Of a DNA stretch of 21,471 nt, positions 7,801-15,384 are shown one piece after another. The DNA lies in the IMG/VR virus record IMGVR_UViG_3300027839_000077, positions 1 through 21,471 of that record. One strand, 5' to 3'. Below the pieces are notes generated by a model. That model had not been told where the DNA came from. It ran no database searches and saw nothing but the letters and a program-made list of their open reading frames with translations. The position numbers and the translations under genes were made by a program. Numbering within the stretch: the stretch's first letter is position 1; each line of letters opens with the position of its first letter. The DNA is from a virus.

Positions 7801-10800
7801 CCTTGGAGAAAGCTCTTCTTGGAGATAAAGGAGTAGCCACTGGATTTGTTGCGGCTGGAATAGACGCGCTTGCTAGCCGCGCTAAAACTGGCGCTACTAT
7901 CATGATTAAAGAGGGCTTAACTGAAGCTCTCGAAGAAGGTCTTGCTACCGCATACCGCGAAGGTAATTTACATCAGATAGACTCTAGTATTGACATCTCT
8001 AGCGAGGTTGCTGGTGCAGCCTTTATGGGCTTCTTAGTTGGTGGTCCAGTATCTGGTGGTGCCTACGGTGTTAGCCAAGTTGGAGATATGTACTCTAACT
8101 TTGTATCAGCCGTAGACCCTGATGTTCGTGGAGCCATTGAAAGTGGTGACGTAACCGCAGCAAATACTGCGTTAGACAACCTTGGTGTTACCGATCCAAC
8201 GATCCGTACTAATATTCTTAGCCAAGTACAGCCAGAAAACTATGTTAACCAAGCCGAAGCTACCGAAGCATTTATTAATGCCAACCCAGATTACAGCCCA
8301 ACTCAAGCGGAAATTGACTCGTATGTGCAAGAAGGGGGTCAAAATACTCTTGATACTGACATTGATTACTACGTTGATGCTCGTTACGTGGATGCACAAG
8401 AAGTCATTGCAGCGGCAGCAGCGCAGGGCGTAACACTTACCGAAGAACAAGCACAAGAGTACGTAGGACAAGGTCCTGCGGGGCATGAAACTGATGTACT
8501 TGAACAAATTGGACTAGAACTTGGACCCGGATACACCAACGAAGGTGAGGCACGGGCTATGTTTGCCGCTTTGGGGTATAACCCTTCTGATGCAGAAGTT
8601 GCGTCTTATGTAGGAAATGTTGCTGAATCTACTCAAGAAGCCGCAATTGGTACTTATGTAGACCCACGTCAAGTAACTAATGCTGAAGCTACAGCACTGT
8701 TTGCAAACCAAAATTTTGAACCTTCTGATGCCGATCTTGCCGAGTTTATAGGGCAAGGTGGAGCCAACTTTGAAACAAATGCTAACGTAACATCCTATGT
8801 AGACCCACGACAGGTTACTACTGCTGAAGCTGAAGCCTTCTTTGGCGGGCTTGGCTACGATGCAACCGACGCTCAAATTGCTCAGTTTGCAGGCCAAGGC
8901 ACGGATACATTTGAAACTGATCAAGGTTCAGCAGTTAGTACGTTTGTAGACCCACGTATGGTTTCTGAAGCTGAAGCCCGAGCCGCATTTGATGCACAAG
9001 GATACTCACCTAGTGATGCAGAAGTTGCGCAATATGTTGCGCAAGGTACCAGTGCGGATACACAAAAAAGCGCAGAATCTAATATTACTAGCTTTGCTGA
9101 TCCACGGGCTACTACAGACGCTGAAGTCCGTGAAATGTTTGCCTCACAAGGCTATACGCCCACTGATGCAGAAGTTTCAGCACGTATTGCACAGGGCGAT
9201 AAAGAATTTGAAGCTACCACAGGTAATGATGTTGTTGGTTATATAGACCCACGTCAGGTAACAGAAGCAGAAGCTAGAGCCTTTTTCTCAGATCAAGGCT
9301 ACACGCCTTCCGACGCTGAAGTACAAGCGTATATGGGTCAGGGTGGTAACAGTTTTGAAACTGGACAAGACAGCGCAGTCGGTACTTATGTAGACCCACG
9401 TCAAGTTACTGAAGCGGAAGCTGAAGCGTTTTTTGAAGATCAAGGTTACACACCGACCGACGAAGAAGTACAAGCGTACATAGGACAAGGCGATGCAGAC
9501 TTTGCTACAGGCCAAGATACCGCAATTGGTACTTATGTAGACCCACGCCAAGTTACTGAAGCAGAAGCCCGCGCTGCATTGGCTGCGCAAGGCATACCCG
9601 AACCAACTGCGGAACAGATTGCAGAATTTGTAGGACAAGGTGATGCAGAGTTTGAATCTGGGCAACAAGAATTTGCGTTTGAGTACGCTGATCCGTTTGT
9701 AACAACATATGATGAAGCTAAACAATTCTTCAATGATCTTGGGTTTACGCCTACTAAAGAAGAAATTGAAGCGTATGTGGGCGCAACAACTGAAGAGACG
9801 CAGAAGGAAGCTATTGCTGCGTTTGTAGACCCACGTTATACCGATGCAGACGAAGCACGAGAGTTCTTAACTGCACTGGGCTACGACCCATCTGATGAAG
9901 AAGTTGCACGCTTTACAGGACAAGTACGTGAAGAGCAGCAAGCCGAAGCAATTGGCGAGTATGTAGACCCACGACAAGTCACCGACGAAGAAGCGCGACA
10001 GTTCTTTGCAGACCTTGGGTACAACGACCCAACAGACGAACAAGTTGCGCAATTTGTTGCGCAAGTCAAAGAGACCACACAACAAGATGTTATCTCTAAA
10101 TATATAGACCCACGGCAAGTAACGCGTGCAGAAGTACAAGCTATTGCTGACGAAGAGGGGCTTACACTAACAGATGCTCTAGCGGCTGCGTATGTTGGAC
10201 AAAGTGAGGCTGATACGTTCCAGACAGAGCGGTTGGACGCAGCACGTACTGAGTATGATCCACTTGCGACTACTGTAGATGAGGCTACGCAATTCTTTGC
10301 GGATACGAACTATACGGCTACTCCAGAAGAAATCGCGCAGTTCGTTGCTTCTAAAACAGAGGAAGTACAAACAAGTGCTATCGGAGCGTATGTAGACCCA
10401 CGCCAAATTACTTCCGATGAAGCAGAAGAGTTCTTTAGTGAGATTGGGTACAATCCGGCAGACCAAGAGGTCGCAGACTTTACGGGGCAGCTAAACGACA
10501 AGAACTACCAAGTTACTCAAAAGGCCGCTATTGACGAATATGTAGACCCACGTTACTTCGACGTAGGTGAGGTCCGTGCAGCATACGAAGAGTTAGGTCT
10601 TGTAGACGTAGCGCAGGAAGACATTGATCGGTTTGTTGGGCAGTATGAATTTGATTTCGATGCTGAAAATGACGGCGCAGGGTTCCAGTCTGCACAAATG
10701 GACGCGCTACGCACATATATGCCTACGGCTACATTTAATGTGTTTAACCAAATCATGGGTTCCCCTGCGGTACCGGATGACCCGAACACAGACGTAGACG

Positions 10801-11759
10801 AATCTAAAGATGCCACAGGTGTATACGCGGAGTTAGAGGCAGGTGCTACACGCGACGAAGCCTTACAAGCTGCTATTGATAAACTAGCTACTGATATGGG
10901 CGTTACAAAGGACGCCCTACTAGACGAGATTGGTCTAACTGAAGATCGCCTGCGCGATAAAATCGATGCGGTAATCGACGATGTTGAGGGCGTAAAAGAA
11001 GGCGTTGAGGGCGTAAAAGAAGGCGTTGAGGGCGTAAAAGAAGACGTTGAGGGCGTAAAAGAAGACGTAGACGACATTGGCGATCAAATTACTGATGTAG
11101 AGAAAGGTCTTACTGAAGATATTGATGCAGTAAGTAACCTTGTAGGTAAACCTGCGGCGGAAGTAACTCAGACTGATATTGATTTTGTTATTGATCTTAT
11201 CGCTGGGCAACAGGTTATAGAAGAAAACCAGCAAGATTTATTTGCCCAGTACGATGTTACTGGCGATGGGCAGATTACTATAGATGACCAGACACTTCTG
11301 GAACAATTGCTTGCTGGGGATCAAGTTTATGATCAAGTTGCAGATACTTCGATCTACGCACCGACAGGTGTATATGATGTAATAAGTGATACTGAAACGA
11401 ATTTAACTGACACAATAAGCGATACTGAAACGAATTTAATTAATACAATAGATCAAAATCGGGACCAAACAACGGATGCTATTACCAAAATGGAACAGAA
11501 CATTGTTACTAATATTGAAGACGAAGCACTACGTGCTGGAGGTCGTCAGTTCCTACAGCAAGCGTTGCAAGCCCCCGATGCTGCGGGGCAACAAGTTACT
11601 GTCAAACAACCCGACCCGTTAAATTTACGCTACATTTACGACTTTAACAGCATATTTGCTAATCCTCAGCAAGCAGGAATGTTTCCTAGTCCGTATGCAA
11701 AGGGTGGACAAGTAGACGATACAACTGATAAGTTGTTAAATATAATTGGAGCTTCATGA
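4818..11759 (+). CDS. Giant repeat-containing virion/ejection protein (2313 residues)
   Basis: The start is TTG at 4818 with GAGGG about 8 bases upstream; no nearby ATG is better placed. Order of parts: an Ala/Gly-rich amphipathic N-terminus (1-200, with DNPVDTIALIAKGIAIGTGN); coiled coil (about 305-455); a motif like 'YLxxNPDVxxDPxxHYLxxG' (about 460-490, MDPGFNAQEYRQLNN); a hydrophobic Gly/Ala region (about 870-1095) containing EGLTEALEEGLATAYREG; about 17 repeats with YVDPRQVTEAEA (1142-1965); a heptad block VEGVKEG (2056-2083); an EF-hand/dockerin-like loop DVTGDGQITIDD (2146-2157); hendecad coiled coil; and a C-terminus with YAKGGQV (2293-2299). There is no enzymatic motif. Size, membrane-active segments and position after the hub and fibre suggest an internal protein ejected with the DNA. 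A tape-measure-like role cannot be excluded. The stop overlaps the next ATG (ATGA). Confidence 0.7.
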   Translation: MSFIVDHVTDVVDWVAGAASDITEFAFDEIIVPVATFVGDTVEAMIDNPVDTIALIAKGIAIGTGNAWAIPLIDGAAAAVNGEDVGDILKTVAISYVSQSVGREIAQHTAPFVDKVIGEALSEGVKEVAVQAITQGTVGAAQAILYGEDPLEAFARGGLTAAVSAGLGKIGEQMGWEMEVTDPETDQTTTKAIPNVVKNMIGATLAAELTGQEITPELMANALTRGLITTQVVRDYIVTNPDVGDREIGYIAAALQRTAAVALSGGTGEQAAAQLMGVLSAYGMEELHDKIENSGAIDFIGDTVDKISGDYGAVTTLADKIDVVGPRLDENHAEFKEKYDAIQTQWDALNEAKDRGAQLRAMQQTPGFDPIMVESYDLAIAAAETDFNNAFTKLNSFIDLGYNDDIKRLIPLIEADNALLTTLQEDIIVAQNNLQRDADKLDGELVPIFKQTQEYFVSAMDPGFNAQEYRQLNNLPDDVDPYTHFLTEGQHDNVYTNEDQYNKAKDQIQNTAFTQIIWEGFGVEDNSLARNLSQSDINTLNQIIFDAGYKTPQQLQELSNNTELQEAVFNQWVEAIGSDPSNTYQTGQPLTADALAILDRTGYDMREVAEGTPATAEEALALDQFIRGNSEDGSVISLGDGVTASDVVSGAAVITYTASGIEWKMPEEMTRWDPEAGWVTRRLVVNTAGEPIAYDWVDKDGNTNTNTQPLSVIITTGNDEYMTKKQQADIVFTAVQEGTTWDQVQESLGWSDALIDTAQNALNWAESTDTEFLGFNAQNFLANAMKAGGGILDAFNGMSTLFGIAPDSTSLGKFAQQLQDIGTAGNTEEYKEELGKLEAMMNAESDLPEDAAWYERAFDKVATIAGAAATHPSAFISEYIGVEALQELVPLAIGGFATLGAKGTAMAMGRTLSTRMAARTGLTAAAITDITESYGGSASEAYDRALAVALASPNPETGQLFTQEEAEKYAMKLAVQTGTVAATITAATMGIGGMALEKALLGDKGVATGFVAAGIDALASRAKTGATIMIKEGLTEALEEGLATAYREGNLHQIDSSIDISSEVAGAAFMGFLVGGPVSGGAYGVSQVGDMYSNFVSAVDPDVRGAIESGDVTAANTALDNLGVTDPTIRTNILSQVQPENYVNQAEATEAFINANPDYSPTQAEIDSYVQEGGQNTLDTDIDYYVDARYVDAQEVIAAAAAQGVTLTEEQAQEYVGQGPAGHETDVLEQIGLELGPGYTNEGEARAMFAALGYNPSDAEVASYVGNVAESTQEAAIGTYVDPRQVTNAEATALFANQNFEPSDADLAEFIGQGGANFETNANVTSYVDPRQVTTAEAEAFFGGLGYDATDAQIAQFAGQGTDTFETDQGSAVSTFVDPRMVSEAEARAAFDAQGYSPSDAEVAQYVAQGTSADTQKSAESNITSFADPRATTDAEVREMFASQGYTPTDAEVSARIAQGDKEFEATTGNDVVGYIDPRQVTEAEARAFFSDQGYTPSDAEVQAYMGQGGNSFETGQDSAVGTYVDPRQVTEAEAEAFFEDQGYTPTDEEVQAYIGQGDADFATGQDTAIGTYVDPRQVTEAEARAALAAQGIPEPTAEQIAEFVGQGDAEFESGQQEFAFEYADPFVTTYDEAKQFFNDLGFTPTKEEIEAYVGATTEETQKEAIAAFVDPRYTDADEAREFLTALGYDPSDEEVARFTGQVREEQQAEAIGEYVDPRQVTDEEARQFFADLGYNDPTDEQVAQFVAQVKETTQQDVISKYIDPRQVTRAEVQAIADEEGLTLTDALAAAYVGQSEADTFQTERLDAARTEYDPLATTVDEATQFFADTNYTATPEEIAQFVASKTEEVQTSAIGAYVDPRQITSDEAEEFFSEIGYNPADQEVADFTGQLNDKNYQVTQKAAIDEYVDPRYFDVGEVRAAYEELGLVDVAQEDIDRFVGQYEFDFDAENDGAGFQSAQMDALRTYMPTATFNVFNQIMGSPAVPDDPNTDVDESKDATGVYAELEAGATRDEALQAAIDKLATDMGVTKDALLDEIGLTEDRLRDKIDAVIDDVEGVKEGVEGVKEGVEGVKEDVEGVKEDVDDIGDQITDVEKGLTEDIDAVSNLVGKPAAEVTQTDIDFVIDLIAGQQVIEENQQDLFAQYDVTGDGQITIDDQTLLEQLLAGDQVYDQVADTSIYAPTGVYDVISDTETNLTDTISDTETNLINTIDQNRDQTTDAITKMEQNIVTNIEDEALRAGGRQFLQQALQAPDAAGQQVTVKQPDPLNLRYIYDFNSIFANPQQAGMFPSPYAKGGQVDDTTDKLLNIIGAS
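8241..10720 (+). repeat. About 17 tandem protein repeats of 43-59 residues (YVDPR repeats)
   Basis: Each unit reads roughly [YF]VDPRqvT-aEA-aFF-dqGY-PtDeEv-aYvGQg followed by a variable linker of 8-20 residues. By eye I count 17 units, of which units 3-17 are clear. Units 8 and 9 are most alike (GYTPSDAEVQAY against GYTPTDEEVQAY), and units 1, 2 and 17 are most degenerate. At DNA level some copies are still close: 8641-8668 and 9520-9547 are identical over 28 bases, and 9381 and 9528 begin near-identical segments 147 bases apart. This suggests recent internal duplication and possible copy-number change. Confidence 0.9.
10983..11066 (+). repeat. Four tandem 21-bp units encoding heptads
   Basis: The units at 10983-11003, 11004-11024, 11025-11045 and 11046-11066 each encode VEGVKEG or VEGVKED. 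They differ only in the last codon (GGC in the first two, GAC in the last two). Seven-residue periodicity with Val at two positions gives a coiled-coil rod that continues into DVDDIGDQITDVEKGL. Near-identity at DNA level indicates slippage or recent expansion. Confidence 0.92.
11382..11438 (+). repeat. Direct repeat (24 bp, 33-bp period) encoding an 11-residue coiled-coil unit
   Basis: Positions 11382-11405 and 11415-11438 differ at one base and encode SDTETNL twice, 11 residues apart (ISDTETNLTDT / ISDTETNLINT). Eleven-residue spacing is typical of hendecad coiled coils and fits the helical region before the C-terminus of the giant protein. Confidence 0.8.
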
Positions 11760-12565
11760 TGGGATGGTTTAGTGATCTAGTAGGTAGTTTTGGTGAAGGT
11801 ATATCCGAAGCAGGTAGTAGTGCAACAGATTATTTTACAAGCCCCGAGGGCATTGTACGCCTCGGCTCAATGGGTTTAGGGTACTTAGGTAGTCAATCAA
11901 GCGCGGGTCAACCACAAATCCAACCCACAGGGTATCAAGGCGGTATTCCCGCTTTACGCGCCCAACGAACACAAATTCCTCAAATGCTGGGCGAAGAAAT
12001 GTCAGGCGGTTCTTCCCGTCCAATGGACTTTTTTGCACCCACAGGGCTTGGAGCACTTACAGGATCACAAGGTACGGGTAGAGAAGCCCGAATGATGTAT
12101 GAGCCTAATAGACGCCCCGGTAGCTCTGGTCGTAGATACTTTACTGATACGCAGTATGTAGCCGAAGACGATGATATAGCAGTCGCAGATAAACGTATGG
12201 CAGCACAGGCTGCTGAGTTATCAAAAAGTAACATACGCCGCCCACCTGCCAATCGGCGAGGGGGTTCTCAATCACAACAAATGGCGGCAGGTGGAATTGC
12301 TGGGTTAGAAAAGGGAAAGTATTTGAACGGTAGCACAGATGGTATGGCAGATAGAGTACCTGCACGGATTGGTAGACATCAAGAAGCACGTCTAAGTGAT
12401 GGTGAATTTGTTATTCCCGCTGATGTTGTCAGTCACCTTGGTAACGGTAACTCCGATGCAGGGGCAAAAGTTTTAGAACAAATGATGGGCCGAGTACGAA
12501 AAGAACGTACAGGCAATAAAAAACAGGGTAAAGAGATTAACCCTAAAACTGTATTACCAGTGTGA
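11756..12565 (+). CDS. Virion-associated protein with 'AAGGI' and 'LSDGEFVIPADVV' motifs
   Basis: This 269-residue protein is Gly/Ser/Gln-rich and probably flexible through its first 170 residues, with no membrane segment. The C-terminal part carries MAAGGIAGLEKGKYLNG (from Met176), then GMADRVPARIGRHQEARLSDGEFVIPADVVSHLGNGNSDAGAKVLEQMMGRVRKERTG. The segment with 'SDGEFVIPADVV' is a widespread conserved block in proteins beside phage internal or tail genes, but I know of no proven function. ATG 11756 and ATG 11759 are adjacent; GGAG at 11748-11751 favours the first. The start overlaps the giant gene's stop. The C-terminus is basic (RKERTGNKKQGKEINPK), which could contact DNA. It is probably an accessory ejection or assembly protein; the family is recognised, the role is not. 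Confidence 0.6.
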   Translation: MMGWFSDLVGSFGEGISEAGSSATDYFTSPEGIVRLGSMGLGYLGSQSSAGQPQIQPTGYQGGIPALRAQRTQIPQMLGEEMSGGSSRPMDFFAPTGLGALTGSQGTGREARMMYEPNRRPGSSGRRYFTDTQYVAEDDDIAVADKRMAAQAAELSKSNIRRPPANRRGGSQSQQMAAGGIAGLEKGKYLNGSTDGMADRVPARIGRHQEARLSDGEFVIPADVVSHLGNGNSDAGAKVLEQMMGRVRKERTGNKKQGKEINPKTVLPV

Positions 12566-12573
12566 GGTGAGAA

Positions 12574-13449
12574 ATGGTTGAATCTATTATAGGGCAAGAA
12601 ACAGGTAGGGAATCTTCCTTATCCAACTGGGCAGGCCCATATGTAACGTCCATGCTTGGTAAGGGTGCCGCACTCGCCAATGAAAACTATCAGGGTTATT
12701 CAGGACCTCTTACTGCGGGGCAATCAAACCTACAAAACCAAGCGTTTCAAGGTATTGCAGGGCTAACAGTTCCAACAGAGCAAATGGGCAATTACCAGCC
12801 ACAATCTTTTACGCAACAGGGTACTGCACAACAGTACATGAACCCGTACCTGAATGCAGCTTTACAGCCACAACTTGACAAACTGCGTAAGCAAACTGAA
12901 AAGGCACGCGTTGAACAAGCAGGGCGGCTTACTAAAGCTGGTGCCTATGGTGGTACAAGACACGCATTGGCTGATTCAGCGCTTACTCGCGCTATGTTGT
13001 CTAATATGGCAAATGTTACAGGCCAAGGGTATAACCAAGCGTTCCAACAAGCGCAGGGGCAATTCAACACAGAACAACAGCGGGGGCAGCAAGCGCAAGG
13101 TCTCGCAAACCAATTCGGCTTGCAAGCATTGGCTAATCAAGTACAGGCTGGACAGTTACAGCGAAACATTGAGCAAGAAGGTATTACAGCAGACCGACTG
13201 CAGTTCGAGGAAGAACGAGATTTCCCATACAAACAAACGCAGTACCAACAGTCGTTACTACAAGGACTCCCTATTGGCGCACAATCATATTCTTATGCGC
13301 AACCTAGCGCATTATCAGACTTTTTATCCGGTTCTGGTGGTGTATATGACTTGCTTAGCAAAGTGTTTTTGCCGGGTACACAGCCAGCAGTACCGGGTAC
13401 TTACGATCCCGAGGTAATAACGCCTCAGCACAAGCCTGAACAAAGCTAA
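12574..13449 (+). CDS. Gln/Ala-rich internal (ejection) virion protein
   Basis: This 291-residue protein belongs to a type I recognise from uncultured marine phages. It has GYSGPLTAGQSNLQNQAFQG (about 41-60), AQQYMNPYLNAALQPQL, a charged helix ending in GRLTKAGAYGGTRHAL (about 116-131), a long Gln-rich helical stretch with repeated 'QG' and 'QQ' (about 150-200), EERDFPYKQTQYQQSLLQGL (about 213-232), and a Ser/Gly/Pro-rich tail. There is no enzyme motif, signal peptide or clear membrane helix. Long Gln/Ala-rich amphipathic helices between larger ejected proteins recall the smaller ejection proteins of podoviruses (P22 gp7/gp20, T7 gp14/gp15), which is the likely role by position. SD AGGTGAG precedes the ATG. 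The stop overlaps the next mini-gene's ATG (TAATG). Confidence 0.65.
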   Translation: MVESIIGQETGRESSLSNWAGPYVTSMLGKGAALANENYQGYSGPLTAGQSNLQNQAFQGIAGLTVPTEQMGNYQPQSFTQQGTAQQYMNPYLNAALQPQLDKLRKQTEKARVEQAGRLTKAGAYGGTRHALADSALTRAMLSNMANVTGQGYNQAFQQAQGQFNTEQQRGQQAQGLANQFGLQALANQVQAGQLQRNIEQEGITADRLQFEEERDFPYKQTQYQQSLLQGLPIGAQSYSYAQPSALSDFLSGSGGVYDLLSKVFLPGTQPAVPGTYDPEVITPQHKPEQS

Positions 13450-13586
13450 TGGCTTGGGGATATGGAGGCACCAAGGATACCGGGGCCCACACCGTCTTTC
13501 CCTTGGCCTCCATCCCAGCCCGTGACGGTTTAACTCCAGTCGATATGACCCCCTTCTTAGACCCATTATTGGATACACCTTTCTAA
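13449..13586 (+). CDS. 45-residue mini-protein of unknown function
   Basis: A 45-codon frame starts at an ATG sharing its A with the previous stop (TAATG), the same coupling seen at the hub-fibre junction, and ends at TAA 13584-13586. The peptide (MAWGYGGTKDTGAHTVFPLA, then Pro- and Asp-rich DMTPFLDPLLDTPF) has no motif I know. Most of its first 27 codons end in C (ACC, GCC, CAC, GTC, CCC, GAC), unlike the A/T-ending codons around it. That stretch also forms the long hairpin described separately. The segment may therefore be conserved as RNA structure, as a peptide, or as both. There is no strong SD of its own apart from the coupled stop. Confidence 0.45.
   Translation: MAWGYGGTKDTGAHTVFPLASIPARDGLTPVDMTPFLDPLLDTPF
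13451..13520 (+). other. Long bulged RNA hairpin at the start of the mini-gene
   Basis: The two arms pair as GGCT (13451-13454) with AGCC (13517-13520), GGG (13457-13459) with CCC (13514-13516), ATGGAGGC (13462-13469) with GCCTCCAT (13506-13513), and CAAGG (13472-13476) with CCTTG (13501-13505). That is 20 base pairs around a 24-base loop. All unpaired bases (TG, AT, AC) are two-base bulges on the 5' strand; the 3' strand has none. No T-run follows, so it is not a standard terminator. It lies between two virion genes and could act on mRNA stability or translation. Confidence 0.55.
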
Positions 13587-13617
13587 TAGGTAGTACGGCT
13601 GAACAGGAAGATAAGAA

Positions 13618-15372
13618 ATGGCGATTGATCAAGATATTGCACAACGCGTAGACGCGTACCGAGGCAATCCTCAAGCACTACAGCAACGATATGCGGCCAA
13701 TCAAGAACTTCTTGATCTGTTAGCACTACAACGTCTGAAGTCTGAAAAAGACGATGCTATGCGTAAAGTGCAGTTGGAGATGGAACAAGACCCTCAGACC
13801 ATCAAACAGCAAAAAGAACGTCAGTTACTTGAGATGACTAAGCAAGACCTTACCAATCAAACGGCGGGGATCATGCAGAATGCGCAAAAGAAACAACAGA
13901 AAAACATGCAGCGTGTGGCTAAACAAGGCGCACCAAGTCCTCAACAGATGCAACAAGTGCAATCTGGACTTGGTGCATTAGCACAACGTCAACAGGGTCA
14001 GGCTCCAATGCGCATGGCGGCAGGTGGTATAGTTGCATTTCAAGAAGGTGGAGAAGTTACTCAAGCCGATATTGATGCGTATCGTGAAAGGTTAAAGAAA
14101 ACTAACCCATGGGTCAGACGTTCTGCAATGGTAATGAGTGACGAACGTATTCGTAACATTCTTTCTGGACAAATCGAAACGGCAGAGTTTGAAGAAAAAG
14201 GTGCTGAAGCTAGTACCCCTAGGCCGGGGCCAGGAGAATATGATCTTCAAGACAGATCAGCGAGTAATAGACGTAACCAATTCGATACTACAGGGGTACC
14301 TAAACCACCTAGAACTACTGATGAAACTAGCCCTGCTGAAACTACTACTGAAACTGGCCTTGCAGCAATGTTGCAAGAAAACCAGTTAACTGCTCCAATT
14401 ATTGACGTGTCTGGTGCAGGAGCTAGAGGGGAAAACATTCTTGAACAAACAGGGTTAGGATTAGAATCATTACAAAACCCTAATGCTGCAAGAACAGATG
14501 CACGTGATGATGCCGCTACGTTCCTCGGACGCGATGAAAAACGCGATACAATGAATGACCACCTTGAACAACTCAAGGCTATGGACGTTAGCCAACAAGA
14601 CCCCAAAAAGTTATGGGATCAAGAGATTTCGGCGTTCTTACGCGGTACAGCAGGTGGTGGTTCGTTTGGACAAACTATGGCTGGCGGTTCTCAGGGCATG
14701 GCAGATGAACGCTCAGCACAAGAAAAATCGTCCCGCGACCGATTATTGAGTCGTTTAAACATCGAGAAGAGCGCAATGGACATGGATTTGGATATTGCCA
14801 AGTCAGCGCAGTCCTCTGGTGATGATATTTATGCGCAAGTTATGGCTAATCGTAGGCAAGCCTCTCAAGTTTTAGCATCCACAAGTAATCAAGACCTTCA
14901 AGTCTCTATGGAACAGGCAAGATTAGACTATGCCGCCGATGCAGATAATATAAGAAACCGCTTGGACGCGGCTGAAATAAATCATACCCGCGCTTTACGG
15001 CAAGCAATAGAATCCTCCGATGCCTCTCAACGAGGTCTAACGCTTTTAACAGACTTACAAAGACAGAAAACTGATATATTTAAGGACTTGGCTGAATCAG
15101 ATAGAAGATTACAAAACGCAACGACTGCTGTACAAGCAAACCCTGATGATTCTGCCGCCATCGATGCTTATGATGCGGCCTATAAAGCACTTCAAATACG
15201 TGCTAATAGTTACTTTGAAATGAGCTCTGACAACGGACTAAGTTTCAACGAAGTTGAAGCTTTAGCGTTAAGGTTATATCAAGGAGAAGATATATCTTTA
15301 GGTAATCTACCTACTGGTCCTACCCCAGGGTTGAATGCCAACGGCTTTGGTCCTCTGACTGTTAAACCATAG
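13618..15372 (+). CDS. 584-residue coiled-coil internal/ejection virion protein
   Basis: The N-terminal 120 residues are charged, Gln-rich helix (AIDQDIAQRVDAYRGNPQAL, then KQQKERQLLEM and NAQKKQQKNMQR). Next comes MAAGGIVAFQEGGEV (from Met133), the same 'AAGGI' element as in the 269-residue protein. A disordered Thr/Pro/Glu stretch follows (about 195-245). The C-terminal half is long alpha helix (about 310-540), with a GTAGGGSFGQTMAGGSQGMA glycine segment, a MDMDLDIAKSAQ coiled coil and DRRLQNATTAVQANPDD. There is no catalytic motif or signal peptide. This organisation and the place before the terminal giant gene suggest an ejection or internal core protein, comparable in position to P22 gp20 or T7 gp15. 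SD AGGAAG at 13605-13610 supports the ATG at 13618. Confidence 0.6.
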   Translation: MAIDQDIAQRVDAYRGNPQALQQRYAANQELLDLLALQRLKSEKDDAMRKVQLEMEQDPQTIKQQKERQLLEMTKQDLTNQTAGIMQNAQKKQQKNMQRVAKQGAPSPQQMQQVQSGLGALAQRQQGQAPMRMAAGGIVAFQEGGEVTQADIDAYRERLKKTNPWVRRSAMVMSDERIRNILSGQIETAEFEEKGAEASTPRPGPGEYDLQDRSASNRRNQFDTTGVPKPPRTTDETSPAETTTETGLAAMLQENQLTAPIIDVSGAGARGENILEQTGLGLESLQNPNAARTDARDDAATFLGRDEKRDTMNDHLEQLKAMDVSQQDPKKLWDQEISAFLRGTAGGGSFGQTMAGGSQGMADERSAQEKSSRDRLLSRLNIEKSAMDMDLDIAKSAQSSGDDIYAQVMANRRQASQVLASTSNQDLQVSMEQARLDYAADADNIRNRLDAAEINHTRALRQAIESSDASQRGLTLLTDLQRQKTDIFKDLAESDRRLQNATTAVQANPDDSAAIDAYDAAYKALQIRANSYFEMSSDNGLSFNEVEALALRLYQGEDISLGNLPTGPTPGLNANGFGPLTVKP

Positions 15373-15384
15373 GGGGAACAATAT

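Noticed and set aside
8172-10501. Several long - strand frames (8172-8507, 8514-8924, 9288-9725, 9867-10139, 10179-10466)
   Set aside because: They repeat one motif (WVYI) because they are the complement of the YVDPR repeats; their openness follows from the repeat.
8241-10720. Repeat array as CRISPR
   Set aside because: Spacing is in codon multiples, units diverge as protein repeats, and the region is one continuous reading frame.
10553-11077. 174-codon - strand frame with SFTPSTP repeats
   Set aside because: Exact complement of the VEGVKEG heptad repeats; no independent evidence of coding.
12854-13417. 187-codon + strand frame inside the 291-residue gene
   Set aside because: No SD before its ATG, and the product is a Ser/Cys/Lys-rich mix typical of an out-of-frame reading of Gln/Ala-rich codons. 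The 291-residue frame matches a known phage family.
13451-13520. Hairpin as an intrinsic terminator
   Set aside because: No T-run follows the 3' arm, and the next virion gene begins only about 100 bases downstream with its own SD in the same operon.
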